64,000 nucleotides of DNA from an uncultured Bryobacterales bacterium. GTDB taxonomy: Bacteria; Acidobacteriota; Terriglobia; Bryobacterales; UBA6623. Below, in pieces: positions 37,880 through 47,020 of this stretch. The notes beneath the pieces were generated by a model. It searched no databases. It was not told the origin of the DNA and was given only the letters and a program-made list of their open reading frames with translations. The stretch is from NCBI GenBank assembly GCA_951813605.1, contig OX638379.1, forward strand, positions 1,684,471-1,748,470, in the 5' to 3' direction. The translations under genes and the position numbers were made by a program. Within the stretch, counting starts at the first letter, position 1. Every line of letters starts with the position of its first letter.

Positions 37880-38110
37880 TAGCGCTACAGAGTCTTACGC
37901 GGGGAGGCGGCCGAGCGGGCGGTGTTCGCCACGGCGCACAAGATGCTGCGCACTATCTACGCCCGGCTGCGGGACGACCGGCCGTACCACGATCCGCACT
38001 CCGATCACGAACGGCTGTTCGTGGCACGCAGCGCACCGCGCTGGCTACGGATGCTGGAGCAGCACAGATTCGTGCCGGCGATGGCGGCGGCCCGCCCGTC
38101 GGCCCCGTAA
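37880..38110 (+). pseudogene. IS110-family transposase C-terminal fragment
   Basis: The frame reads ERAVFATAHKMLRTIYARLR, DDRPYHDPHSDHERL and RSAPRWLRMLEQHRFVPA. This matches the end of IS110-type transposases (AHKLLRxIYxLLRDGxPYRDP ... RNAPRWIRxLxxxGY). The catalytic DEDD domain and element ends are missing. Confidence 0.6.
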
Positions 38111-38393
38111 GAGAAGCGCTCAAGCCCCATTGCGGGCGCCGCAACCCGCTGATCATAACGGGGGCTTCGGCGGAAGCCGTCAGCGCGCTCCGGGCCGATT
38201 CTGGCCAATACCAGCTTTTCGCTGGCACGAGGCTCGCCGGTGACTAGGCTTGGTCTGCCTCGGCAACACAGAGATTTCACAGCAAGGCCGGGTGACTTCT
38301 GACGCCAATTCTCCAGTTCGCCGCCGCTCTGCTTGAATTATGCGAATTCCCCTAGGATGAAGTCCGCGCGGGAGTAGGGCGGCAGGCTAGTCG

Positions 38394-39857
38394 TCAGCGC
38401 GAGGCGGACCCCGTTGTTGACATTGTCGTAGGGGTTCTGAGCCGGCTGGCAGGGGGCGGGTCGCCAAAACTGCCCCCAAGCGCGAGATGCAGGTCGATAC
38501 GATTGTCGATCCTCGCCCGCTGGAGGGCCATCACGGCGCTTTCGGTTTCCAGAACAGTCCGCTCGAGGGCGAGTATAGATAAGATATCTCCCATGCCCGC
38601 CACGTAGCGCGTTTCCGCCAGTTCGATCGCCTCTCGCGTCGTTTGCTGCGAGTTGCGCAGCAAGCTCTGCTGGTTGCGCAAAGTGTCCTCCGATGCCAGC
38701 GCCGACTCGACTTCGAGGTACGCCGTCCACATAAGGCTCTCGTAGTTGGCGGCCGCTTCCTGGGCGCGCGCCTCGGTGGCCCGCACGTTGGCCTTCAAGC
38801 GCCCGCGGTTGAAGAGGGGCTGCGCGAATCCCAGCGCGTAGCTCCACGCTTGCAGGCTGGGGTTCACGAGGTCTAGCAGCTTGTTGCTAGCGGTGCCGGC
38901 GGCCGTTGTTAGCGCGAAACTCGGCCGCAGAGCCGCCCTTGCTTGGACGATTCTGGCGTCTGCGCCCAGCAGCGCCTGCTCGGCGGCAATTAGGTCGGGC
39001 CTCCGCTGGACCAGTTCGGAGGGCAGGCCCGCAGGCACTTGCGGCGGCAGGCTCGGCAGTTTCGCGGAAGGCGCCCGCTCTCCCGTGGGATACTCGCAAG
39101 CCAGCACCTCGACTTGGCGCACAAACAAATCGCGCCGGCGCTCGCGCTCCCGCACGCTCGACCTGGCCCTTTCGATATCGCTTTCGGCTACCCGGACATC
39201 CACGGGTGACAGAGAACCGTGCCGGTAACGCTCTCGGGTCCACTCCGCCACCGCCTCCAGATGATCCGCAACTGCGCGCGCGGCTTCGACCTGACCGTGA
39301 GCCTCCACGGCCGCGAACCATGCCTTGGCCACTTGTCCGCTCAGGGAGAGGCGGACGGCGAGCCAGTCGGCCTCGCGTGCACTGATACCAGCGTCTGCCG
39401 CGAGCTTCTGCGAGCTGAGCCGGTTCCAAAGGTCGGCCTCCCAGGCGATGTTGAAGGTCAGGCCCGCGTTCGAGTAGGTGCTTTTGAGAACTTTATCGGA
39501 GAGGCCCGGAAACGGAAGCCCGACAAAGTTTTGGCGCTGGCGCAACCGATTGGCTCCGACGCTGATCTCTGGCCAGTCGGCGGTACCCACAATGAGCCGC
39601 TCCTGGGCGGCAACCTCGATCCTGGCGGTGGCGGCGCGAAGGCTCTGGCTGCAGTCCAGCGCCTTCCGGATCGCGTTGTCCAGGCGCGGGTCGTCCAGAT
39701 AGGCCCACCAGTCCGAGTGGAGAGCCGGCGGTTCAGTCGCGGCCCCCCGCCAGGCCTCAGGCACCGGGACGGTGAACTGGTGAACGGGCAACTGCACCGG
39801 TTTCGAACAGGCTGCCATCAGAAGGGCTGATAACGCGATTGCAAGTCGAAAGCTCAT
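38394..39857 (-). CDS. NodT-family outer-membrane efflux lipoprotein (TolC-like)
   Basis: 487 residues; outer-membrane exit duct of a tripartite pump. ATG 39857; the leader LSALLMAACSKP has a lipobox with Cys as the acylation site. Two OEP repeats follow: ADWPEISVGANRLRQRQNF, FNIAWEADLWNRLSSQKLAADAGISAREADW and the second-repeat equivalents PAGLPSELVQRRPDLIAAEQALLGADARIVQARAALRPSF and YALGFAQPLFNRGRL. It probably works with the RND and adaptor genes at 47021 and 55738, which are the same family style and strand but separated by other genes and IS elements. Confidence 0.9.
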   Translation of the reverse strand: MSFRLAIALSALLMAACSKPVQLPVHQFTVPVPEAWRGAATEPPALHSDWWAYLDDPRLDNAIRKALDCSQSLRAATARIEVAAQERLIVGTADWPEISVGANRLRQRQNFVGLPFPGLSDKVLKSTYSNAGLTFNIAWEADLWNRLSSQKLAADAGISAREADWLAVRLSLSGQVAKAWFAAVEAHGQVEAARAVADHLEAVAEWTRERYRHGSLSPVDVRVAESDIERARSSVRERERRRDLFVRQVEVLACEYPTGERAPSAKLPSLPPQVPAGLPSELVQRRPDLIAAEQALLGADARIVQARAALRPSFALTTAAGTASNKLLDLVNPSLQAWSYALGFAQPLFNRGRLKANVRATEARAQEAAANYESLMWTAYLEVESALASEDTLRNQQSLLRNSQQTTREAIELAETRYVAGMGDILSILALERTVLETESAVMALQRARIDNRIDLHLALGGSFGDPPPASRLRTPTTMSTTGSASR

Positions 39858-40454
39858 GTCTAGGCTGCTTGGATCGTTTCCGGACTTCTTGCGGCTACGG
39901 TGCAGTCCTAGGCCGCGGCGCGGAAGTCGGCGGCGACAAACCGCAGCATGGCCTCCAGCGTCCCGCCCGTGTCTAGAATATCGCACGCTCGGGCAGCCCG
40001 CTGCCGGGTGCGGATTGAGTCGACCATCTTATGCACCATATTGATGTCGGCCTCCCTGGTCAGCCCGCGAAGACACGCCGATCCCAACTCCTAACTCGTC
40101 CACCTGCCGAATTCCTCGTCAGCGCATTCACGGCCACGCTATCAACGCCATCCTCAGTGAACATCAGTTCTGCTGGGTCGGGAATCAGGTCTTTGGTTTC
40201 CACTGCCTGGGGCGCGGCTCCAGGGCTTCAGCCAAACTCTTGTTTGAAGATGGAAGCATGCAGGATGGTTGTCAACTGTTCGGATTGCCTGCTCTGGATC
40301 AAGGTGCTTTGTAGACGTCGCGGTCCGGTCCCGCGGGACCGGACTGTCTTCGCGAAACAGCGACAGCATCCCGGCTTGGTCGTTTGGACTAACTCGGCGC
40401 CCAACAGCCTCGATGCTCCTGCGCGAAGCGAAGCCGAAGAACGCCGAAACGGCG
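39858..40454. other. Intergenic stretch with a 22-bp perfect palindrome
   Basis: About 600 bases. A minus-strand frame ending at TAG near 39910 reads DINMVHKMVDSIRTRQRAAR and DTGGTLEAMLRFVAADF; it may be the tail of a lost gene, unrecognised. GTCCGGTCCCG/CGGGACCGGAC forms a perfect palindrome at 40323-40344. No intact gene seen. Confidence 0.4.
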
Positions 40455-41189
40455 TCAGGTCGTGCTAGAGGAGTGTTTCTCCGAGGGGTCGTTCGATAGA
40501 AGAGATTCGATGTGGTTTTCTAGATGGGACCTCGAAAGCGAACCCATGTGTTTCGCATGGACTCTGCCGTTACGATGCACGAAGAAAGTAGTCGGCAAAC
40601 TGGTGATCTTTCCGAAGCCCTCGGTGGTGCTTTCGTCAGCCAGCAGTACCGGATAGGTTGGCTGCAGCTTGTCAAGGTAAGGGCGGACTACCTCCCATCC
40701 TTTCCTGTCAACGGAAATCGCGATCACGGTAAAGTCTGACTCAGCGTATTTTTTCTGAACCTCATCGAACAAGGGCATCTCTTTGCGACACGGGGCGCAC
40801 CAAGTCGCCCAAAAGTTCAGTAACACCAGCTGGCCTTCCCAATCGCTGTTGCTCCAGAATTTTCCATCCGCATCCGGCAGCCTGATTGCTGGAATAGCGT
40901 CACCCGCTGATAGCAGGTCGTCACCTGCTGATGACGAGACCGACTCCTGACTCTTGGAATCTTCCAGATCGAGAGACTCCTCCATTCCTTCCCGGATGAA
41001 TTCCGTGAGGAAGCCGGACAGGGTGAGCGCCGTCGTTCCCACGCCGATCGAGATAGCGGCTGTCAAATAGACGATCGCCAGAATCTTGATCGCCTTGACT
41101 TGGCCGGCCACCTCCTTGGCAGCATTCGCAACTTGTGCGAGCTGCTCGCGTTGGGACCGGTTTTCTTCTGTGTTGGTTGGCGACGGCAT
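40455..41189 (-). CDS. Membrane-anchored TlpA/ResA-like thioredoxin
   Basis: 244 residues. ATG 41189 with GGAG upstream; the much longer frame before it is not conserved-looking. A coiled-coil-prone start (REQLAQVANAAKEVAGQVKAIK) precedes one transmembrane segment (ILAIVYLTAAISIGVGTTA), so the redox domain faces outside. The thioredoxin domain has LVLLNFWATWCAPCRKEMPLF with the C-x-x-C site and a cis-Pro loop ITSLPTTFFVHRNGRV. It reduces disulfides, for example during cytochrome c maturation, or serves neighbouring oxidoreductases. It follows the first Rieske gene on the same strand; the 333 bases between them contain no gene. Confidence 0.9.
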   Translation of the reverse strand: MPSPTNTEENRSQREQLAQVANAAKEVAGQVKAIKILAIVYLTAAISIGVGTTALTLSGFLTEFIREGMEESLDLEDSKSQESVSSSAGDDLLSAGDAIPAIRLPDADGKFWSNSDWEGQLVLLNFWATWCAPCRKEMPLFDEVQKKYAESDFTVIAISVDRKGWEVVRPYLDKLQPTYPVLLADESTTEGFGKITSLPTTFFVHRNGRVHAKHMGSLSRSHLENHIESLLSNDPSEKHSSSTT

Positions 41190-41522
41190 TGCGGCGGGTC
41201 TCCTGGCCTGAAACAAAATCGAGATCGCTACCGATAGCTGGTGAGACGGTGTTGTCCCGGAGCCGCCGCCGGTTGGATTGAGCTTTCTCGCCTTGCAGCG
41301 CTGTCGTGCGCAAGCGTCCGGAAATCGGTTTGAGACTCTACCGAATTCTGCCACTTCAGGCCCGTCTTCGCGGACATGCAGGCCCCTCAGGATCCGGACT
41401 ATAGGGAAATCGCCATAAAGTGCAAGGGAGGGTCTCGGAGTGCGTGCTTGATAAAATGGGGATCTTGAGCCCACGATCGCGCAACTGCGCACGCAACTCT
41501 TGCATGGCAACCCCATGCGCCG

Positions 41523-42596
41523 CTATTGATGAATAACCAGCTGTTCGTGCTCGTCCTCGCCGGAATCCCCAATATCCGGGTAGAACTGGGCGCAATAGCG
41601 TCGATACGTCCCGATCTCGCCGTCGGACTGGCAGAGTCGCGGTCGGGATCGGTACTGTTTCCGCCCCCAGATCACCACGTCCTGCATGACGTCCCGCTTC
41701 TGCGCGGATAAGATGACTTTGTTCATCATCTGGGCTCGCAGGCTCGGCGGAAGGAATCTCAATCCCACGATTGGCCGCTGCGGTTTCCGCATTTCTCTAA
41801 CCTGCCCGGCCAGTACCACCTCGATGAGCGTACCGTCGACGGGCGTAGCAAGCACCCACAGTCGCGAATCCATGCCAATGGAGTGCTCGCGGATGTTAAC
41901 GAACGAGTAGCCCAGTCCGAAAATGTGGGTGACGGCGGACACGTCGAGGACGATATTCACTATCCCCGCGATGCACTGGGTGCGTCTGAAGTCGAAGCAG
42001 CTCTCGAGAAAGGCGCCGTCCACCAATACAGACCCGACCCGACTCACGTTGTCGTAGCCGTGCACGTACCGCAAGTGAGCCAGGTCCACGGAGTTCTCGG
42101 TAGTCTCCTGAGGATGGCCCCGGAATCGGACGCTCCGGAATTCCAATGCGCTCCAGTCTGCAGCTGTCGGCGGATCCTCGCGAAGGCTCCATTGCGGGGC
42201 CCGTCCATTGATTCCCCACCAGGCGAAGACCATGCCGAGAAGTTCCCGTGTCTTGAACACCTTCAGCTTCGCGGACTTGGGAGCTGAGGCAAAGGGAGTG
42301 GCGACGCATTGGCCGGTTACGTCGTATTCGAAGCCGTGGAACGGACAGACGAGGCAGCCATCGCGCACCCGCCCCCCGCCTGCAGGCCCCAGGTCGGCGC
42401 CTAGGTGTGCGCATACCGCCTCGGCCACGCAGATGCGCCCTTCGCCGTTGCACCACACAACGATTTCTTCTCCTAGCCACCTCTTCTGAATCAGCTTTGC
42501 CTTCAGGATGGTTTGGCGGGTGGCGACGAAATACCATCCCTCCGGAAAGGGCGGCAGTGAGGGGATGCTCTTACGCTTGATGCGACTTAGCTGCAT
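41523..42596 (-). CDS. Rieske-type non-haem iron oxygenase, copy 1
   Basis: 357 residues. The Rieske [2Fe-2S] domain is near the N-terminus, with CAHLGADLGPAGGGRV (C-x-H) and CPFHGFEYD (C-x-x-H). The catalytic domain has ENSVDLAHLRYVHGYDNV, giving the mononuclear-iron residues in D-x-x-H-x-x-x-H. Overall style is that of single-component monooxygenases acting on sterols, other polycyclics or aromatics (KshA/DAF-36-like); no reductase gene is nearby. It diverges from the GPP34-P450 fusion gene and is clearly similar to the second Rieske gene at 52206 (shared HPQETTEN and LATPVDG). Confidence 0.9.
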   Translation of the reverse strand: MQLSRIKRKSIPSLPPFPEGWYFVATRQTILKAKLIQKRWLGEEIVVWCNGEGRICVAEAVCAHLGADLGPAGGGRVRDGCLVCPFHGFEYDVTGQCVATPFASAPKSAKLKVFKTRELLGMVFAWWGINGRAPQWSLREDPPTAADWSALEFRSVRFRGHPQETTENSVDLAHLRYVHGYDNVSRVGSVLVDGAFLESCFDFRRTQCIAGIVNIVLDVSAVTHIFGLGYSFVNIREHSIGMDSRLWVLATPVDGTLIEVVLAGQVREMRKPQRPIVGLRFLPPSLRAQMMNKVILSAQKRDVMQDVVIWGRKQYRSRPRLCQSDGEIGTYRRYCAQFYPDIGDSGEDEHEQLVIHQ

Positions 42597-42964
42597 TTCT
42601 CATCGAGTATCAGTGGCTTGGCAGTCTCGGCTGTTTCCAGTCCAGCCGATCGACTCATAAGCAATAGAATATGTTCGTTCATGGTATCTCAGGTCAGGGA
42701 GGGGCTGCACCGGCAGGCACGCCAAGGGCCCGAAGAAGCCGGTATGGCCGGCTGTGGCTGACGTCGGGTCGGACCAGGTGCGCAACGGTGTCGCGGTGCC
42801 GTCCGGCCCGTTGCGTTGCGACGTTCCCTGCCAGCGTGTCTGAGGGCACCTGAGCCGACGCCCCGGCGATCCCGCCTGCGTCCCGTTCGATGTCTTCCGG
42901 CGCTTCGGGACGCCAAAATCACTGAGAGTCCGGCACCATGCCGCGATACGGAAGGGAGTATGGT

Positions 42965-43114
42965 ATGACGGTGGATCGAGCCAATCGTTTGCTCGCTCGG
43001 CTCGGTTCCCGATGTTCAGAACATCCTCGAACGGGAGCGGCGGAATACGTATCGGAAACCCTCGATGGGCTGCGCGTCCGGCTGACCGGATCCCGGCAAG
43101 CGCCGTGGCATTGA
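42965..43114 (+). CDS. Possible small protein of 49 residues upstream of the P450 fusion
   Basis: ATG at 42965, preceded by GGAAGGGAG about 6 bases upstream, encodes MTVDRANRLLARLGSRCSEH through SRQAPWH and stops 25 bases before the fusion gene. Basic, no transmembrane segment, no family recognised. The good ribosome site and the position in the leader of the next gene favour a real small gene or leader peptide. The other 370 bases between it and the Rieske gene hold no clear gene. Confidence 0.4.
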   Translation: MTVDRANRLLARLGSRCSEHPRTGAAEYVSETLDGLRVRLTGSRQAPWH

Positions 43115-43139
43115 GCCATCCGAGCAGGATTGGAGGAGC

Positions 43140-45161
43140 ATGAGGACGACCGACGAGTTACCAATACGCCTTACCGAAGAGCTAGTCCTCCTGCTGCTTA
43201 ACGAACGGAGCGGCTATCTTGAGATGGTTCCAGGCTGGGATTTCTCCTGCGTTATGGCAGGTGCCGTAATCGCCGATCTTGCGCTGGAGAGTCGCATCGA
43301 CTCCGATTTGGACGCGCTGTATGTCATTGATCCCAGTCCAACCGGAGATAGCCTGCTCGACCCGACGCTCAAGAAAATCGCCGAATCCCAGGAGGCCTTG
43401 GAAACGCAACTCTGGATCGAACGCAATACGGCCCGTACCGACCAAATCGTAACCACCACACTCGAACGCCTGGTGGACCGGGGAATCCTCAAATACGAAA
43501 GCGGTGGATTCTGGACGCTCTCGCACCTCGTTTCACGTTCGGGAACCTATCCGACCTCCGACCCCAACGCCCGCCGGGAAGCCAAAGCAAGAGTCCTGAG
43601 CGTGATCTTGAACGACGTCATTCCAGACCCGCGCGATGCCATTCTCGTTGCATTGATGCATGCGTGCGACGGCTTCAAGCTGGTGCTTTCGGACGAAGAC
43701 TACCATGACAAGGCCGAGCGGATCGAGACGATCGCCAAGCTGGATCTAATCGGGCGGTCGGTTTCCGCCGCAGTGAGGGAGAGTGCCGTCAAACCGAAGA
43801 CCCGCCAGATACTCCTGACCAAACCGATTCCGAAGCTCCGGATCGTCGACATCCTGCGACAGCGTGAATTCAGAACGGGCAATATTCCAAAGGCGATGTG
43901 CCAAATCTTCCGGAAGCATGGGCCGGTCGTCAAGCTTCCCGTCAAGATGGGCAAGTCACCTTTAGTCGCCTTGATTGGGCCGGACACCAATCAGTGGGTC
44001 AACAGGCATGGTAGGTTCTACCTTCGCTCGAAGGACTACATCCAGAAACTCGAAGGCGCGTTCGGCGCATCTCGAACCATGCCGGGCATGGATGGCGCTG
44101 AACACTACAAGATGCGGAGGGCGCTACGGGGTGCCTATTCCCGTGCCGCGCTCGCGCGGCGGCTACCGGAGTTGATCTCCCTCTGCAGGCAATCGATTAG
44201 GCAATGGACTGAAGGCGATGTTGTCCGTGCAACTGAGACCTTCCAGACCCACATGAGCAGTCAAGTCTCCAGGCTGTCGATCGGAGTGGATTGCAGCGAC
44301 TACGTCGACGAACTGCTTGCCTACGAACATCGTGCGCTTGTAACGCTTGTTCAGGGCGCGTTGCCGAAATTCATGCTCGCGACTCCTAAGATGAAGCGTG
44401 CGCGCCAGCGTGTCCGTGAGCTTCAGGAAGCGATCCAAGCATCGCACACGTCGGCGCAGAGGAAGGGAAAGCCTCCGGACCTTGCGGACGCAATCCTAGA
44501 ACTCCATCGAAACGACCCCCAATTCTTGCCGGAAACGGACTTAACCTTCCCGTTTGTCGCGTCGATGGTCGCTAGCATCTATCTGGGCAGCGCGCTCGGC
44601 TTCGCAGTCTATTGCATGGTTCGCCACCCGGATGTGTACGCGAAGGTTCGTCGAGAAGCCGAGTCGCTTTTCGGCGGCGGGCGTGAACCAAAAGCGGAAG
44701 ACTTCAACCTCCACACCATCGACGTCGCCCACCGCCTCTGCCTGGAGTCTGGACGTCTGTACCCCGTGATTCCCTGGCAGTTGAGAACGGTCATGAACCC
44801 CTGCGTTGTCAATGGCTTCGAACTGCTTCCTAAAACGCGACTGCTGATTTGCCAGACCGCATCGCACTACTTCGGCGACCTGTTCAAAGATCCGCTGAAA
44901 TTCGACATCGACCGCTACCTGGCGGGTCGGGCAGAGCATTCGGCGCCGGGTGCCTACGCTCCCTATGGCCTAGGCACGCACACTTGCTTGGGAAGGCAGT
45001 GGGTGGAACTTCAGATGGTCGTCAATATCCTGCTCATCGCGTACCACATGGAGTTGCAAGTGGTGCCCGCGAACTACAAACTCGGCATCAATCCGTTCCC
45101 GACAGCTGCCCCCAACAAGAGGCTGAAGTTGCGGGTCGCTGAAATCAAGAATTCGGTCTGA
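43140..45161 (+). CDS. GPP34 (GOLPH3-like) domain fused to cytochrome P450
   Basis: 673 residues from the ATG at 43140 (GGAGGA upstream). Residues about 5-225 are a GPP34 domain: LTEELVLLLLNERSGYL, WDFSCVMAGAVIADLALESRI with Trp33 at the position of the phosphoinositide-binding Trp of eukaryotic GOLPH3, and LERLVDRGILKYE. Residues about 235-673 are a cytochrome P450: helix C region HYKMRRALRGAYS, ExxR as ESGR (536-539), and the haem loop YGLGTHTCLGRQW with Cys616 as iron ligand. The I-helix lacks the usual acidic-Thr pair (VASIYLGSALGFAVY), so oxygen activation may be unusual or peroxide-driven. The fusion is continuous with no stop or shift. GPP34 could tether the P450 to a membrane lipid substrate (inference). 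Confidence 0.85.
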   Translation: MRTTDELPIRLTEELVLLLLNERSGYLEMVPGWDFSCVMAGAVIADLALESRIDSDLDALYVIDPSPTGDSLLDPTLKKIAESQEALETQLWIERNTARTDQIVTTTLERLVDRGILKYESGGFWTLSHLVSRSGTYPTSDPNARREAKARVLSVILNDVIPDPRDAILVALMHACDGFKLVLSDEDYHDKAERIETIAKLDLIGRSVSAAVRESAVKPKTRQILLTKPIPKLRIVDILRQREFRTGNIPKAMCQIFRKHGPVVKLPVKMGKSPLVALIGPDTNQWVNRHGRFYLRSKDYIQKLEGAFGASRTMPGMDGAEHYKMRRALRGAYSRAALARRLPELISLCRQSIRQWTEGDVVRATETFQTHMSSQVSRLSIGVDCSDYVDELLAYEHRALVTLVQGALPKFMLATPKMKRARQRVRELQEAIQASHTSAQRKGKPPDLADAILELHRNDPQFLPETDLTFPFVASMVASIYLGSALGFAVYCMVRHPDVYAKVRREAESLFGGGREPKAEDFNLHTIDVAHRLCLESGRLYPVIPWQLRTVMNPCVVNGFELLPKTRLLICQTASHYFGDLFKDPLKFDIDRYLAGRAEHSAPGAYAPYGLGTHTCLGRQWVELQMVVNILLIAYHMELQVVPANYKLGINPFPTAAPNKRLKLRVAEIKNSV

Positions 45162-45208
45162 GCACGAAAGCGTGCGTCCGCGCCACCGATGGAAGCGCAC
45201 GGGTCTAG

Positions 45209-46928
45209 CCCGACCTTCTCAAGAGTTTTGGATTTGGAGGCGTTTTGTCCATTTGGGGTGGTTGGATAGCCTGGCAATGTTGCGTGGCGTGCTGGATCCG
45301 GGCAGAGGCCGGGCAAGGGTCGCCAGATCCGCGGTTGCCGGGGTCCGTTTTGTCTTGCCTCCCGCCCTGCCGACGCAGTGGTCCCGCTGACCTCCGACGG
45401 GGCTCGAGACGATGGCTGCCGTGTCGCGGCTAGCAGCGCAGGGGCAGGCTCTGGAGACGGGCCAGCACCTGTCCGAAGAGGCCCGCTTCCGGGAAGCCCT
45501 CGTCGAACGACAGCCGCACGGCCCGCACGCTGACCCGGATCCGCACGCCGATCTTGAGCAGCTGCAGGCGGATCGTGCCGCATGGCGCCCGCGCCAGCCG
45601 CGTGCCCCGCAGACCCCGGCGCCGCAGCAACTCCAGCAGCGCATAAGCGAACGAGGCGAAATACAGGCGCAACTGGTTGGCCCGCATGGTGTGCGCCGAG
45701 GTGCGATCCGCGAACAGCGCCAGCTGCTGTTCCTTGATGCGGTTCTCCATGTCGCCCCGCGCGCAGTACACCTGCTCGTACAGCGTGCGCGCCGCCATCC
45801 GCCCGGCCCCCAGCGACGTCACCACGAAACGCGGGCTGGCCCCCCGCGGCAAATGCTCTGCCTTGCCGATCAGGCGCCGCTCGCGGCTCCAGCTGTCCAG
45901 CGTCCGGTAGCGGAAGTCCTGGAACACCCGCGCCGCCTGCCCCGTCCGCTCGCATGCCTGCCGGGCGCGCTCCATCGCCGGGGCCAGGCTCCGCTTCAAG
46001 CGCGCATTCTGCGCGATTCCCAGCACATGCTCCACTCCCTGCGCCTCGCACCAAGCCAGCAATTCCTCGCGGCAGAACCCGCTGTCCCCGCGCAGCCGGA
46101 TCTCCACCCCCGGCCAGCGCTCCCGGAGGCGCCCCGCGATGCGTTCCAGCTCCTGCACCGTGCCCTCCGCCGCGTCGCGGTCCGCCGTCCGCAGGCGCGC
46201 CCCCAGCAGCTGCTGGCCGCAGAAGATGTACAGCGGCAAGTAACAGTAGCTGCGGCAGTACCCATGGAAGAAGCGGCCTTCCTGCCGGCCATGCAGCGGG
46301 TCATCCGTCGCGTCCACGTCCAGCACGATGCGCTCCGGCTGCGCGCCGTGCCAGTCCAGGAACAGGTCCGCCAGCAGGGCGTCCAGCCGCGCCGTGTCGG
46401 CCACGATCTTCTTGCAGCGTTCCCCGGGGCCCAGCGCCGCCCCCGTCAGCTCCAGGCGGTGCAGCGTGCTCTTGCCCGGCGGCCAGCTCTCCCAGCTCGC
46501 CCGGCGCCGCCCGCGGCCCGCCGCCCCGCACAGCAATGACCACAGCCTGCTCTGGCGCAACGTGTCGTGATCGTTCAAATCCTCATAGCCCAGCGCCAGC
46601 CCCAGCACGCGCGCTGCCAGCAGCACTTCCACCGCATGCTGCGTCCGCCGCGGGTCGCGGTGATCCCGGAAACACGCACTCAACCGCCGGAACAGCCCCG
46701 TCCGCAGGGCCAGCTCGCGCAGCAGCAGCCCGCCGCCATCCGACCCCAGTTCCCCGCCGTCAAACCGCCCGACTACACGCTGCCTTCGCAAGCCTGCGAA
46801 CTCCAAGCGTGCTGTGCTACACTCTGTCGTCATAAGGCCGTCGTCCTGCTACGTGGTAAGTTGTTCATAATAAACCAATTATACCACATGACACGGCCTT
46901 ATACCCTACCCCTCGTGAGAAATCCGGG
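45209..46928 (-). mobile_element. IS1380-family insertion sequence (1,720 bp)
   Basis: Ends are inverted repeats, CCCGACCTTCTCAAGAG on the left and CCCGGATTTCTCACGAG on the reverse complement of the right, flanked by the 4-bp direct repeat CTAG (45205-45208 and 46929-46932). Length and 4-bp duplication are typical of IS1380. Its transposase is intact, so the copy may be recent. Confidence 0.85.
45430..46833 (-). CDS. IS1380-family transposase
   Basis: 467 residues, full length. Starts MTTECSTARLEF and shows GGELGSDGGGLLLRELALRTG, ALGYEDLNDHDTLR, the DDE residues in LDVDATDDPLHG, RGDSGFCREELL and ARGDMENRIKEQQ, and the ending LRANQLRLYFASFAYALL region. The reverse frame across it is also long but is a shadow caused by high GC. 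Confidence 0.93.
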   Translation of the reverse strand: MTTECSTARLEFAGLRRQRVVGRFDGGELGSDGGGLLLRELALRTGLFRRLSACFRDHRDPRRTQHAVEVLLAARVLGLALGYEDLNDHDTLRQSRLWSLLCGAAGRGRRRASWESWPPGKSTLHRLELTGAALGPGERCKKIVADTARLDALLADLFLDWHGAQPERIVLDVDATDDPLHGRQEGRFFHGYCRSYCYLPLYIFCGQQLLGARLRTADRDAAEGTVQELERIAGRLRERWPGVEIRLRGDSGFCREELLAWCEAQGVEHVLGIAQNARLKRSLAPAMERARQACERTGQAARVFQDFRYRTLDSWSRERRLIGKAEHLPRGASPRFVVTSLGAGRMAARTLYEQVYCARGDMENRIKEQQLALFADRTSAHTMRANQLRLYFASFAYALLELLRRRGLRGTRLARAPCGTIRLQLLKIGVRIRVSVRAVRLSFDEGFPEAGLFGQVLARLQSLPLRC

Positions 46929-47020
46929 CTAGGCGCGTGGTAATGGACGTGATCGAGAATGCTTGCGCACTCTAGCGGTAGTGCAGACCCGGCTCAAGCG
47001 CAACGGATTCGGCGCCCCGA

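Noticed and set aside
45074..46054. Long minus-strand frames inside the IS1380 transposase region and other GC-rich genes
   Set aside because: They lack family features and ribosome sites and overlap recognised genes in other frames; they are composition shadows.
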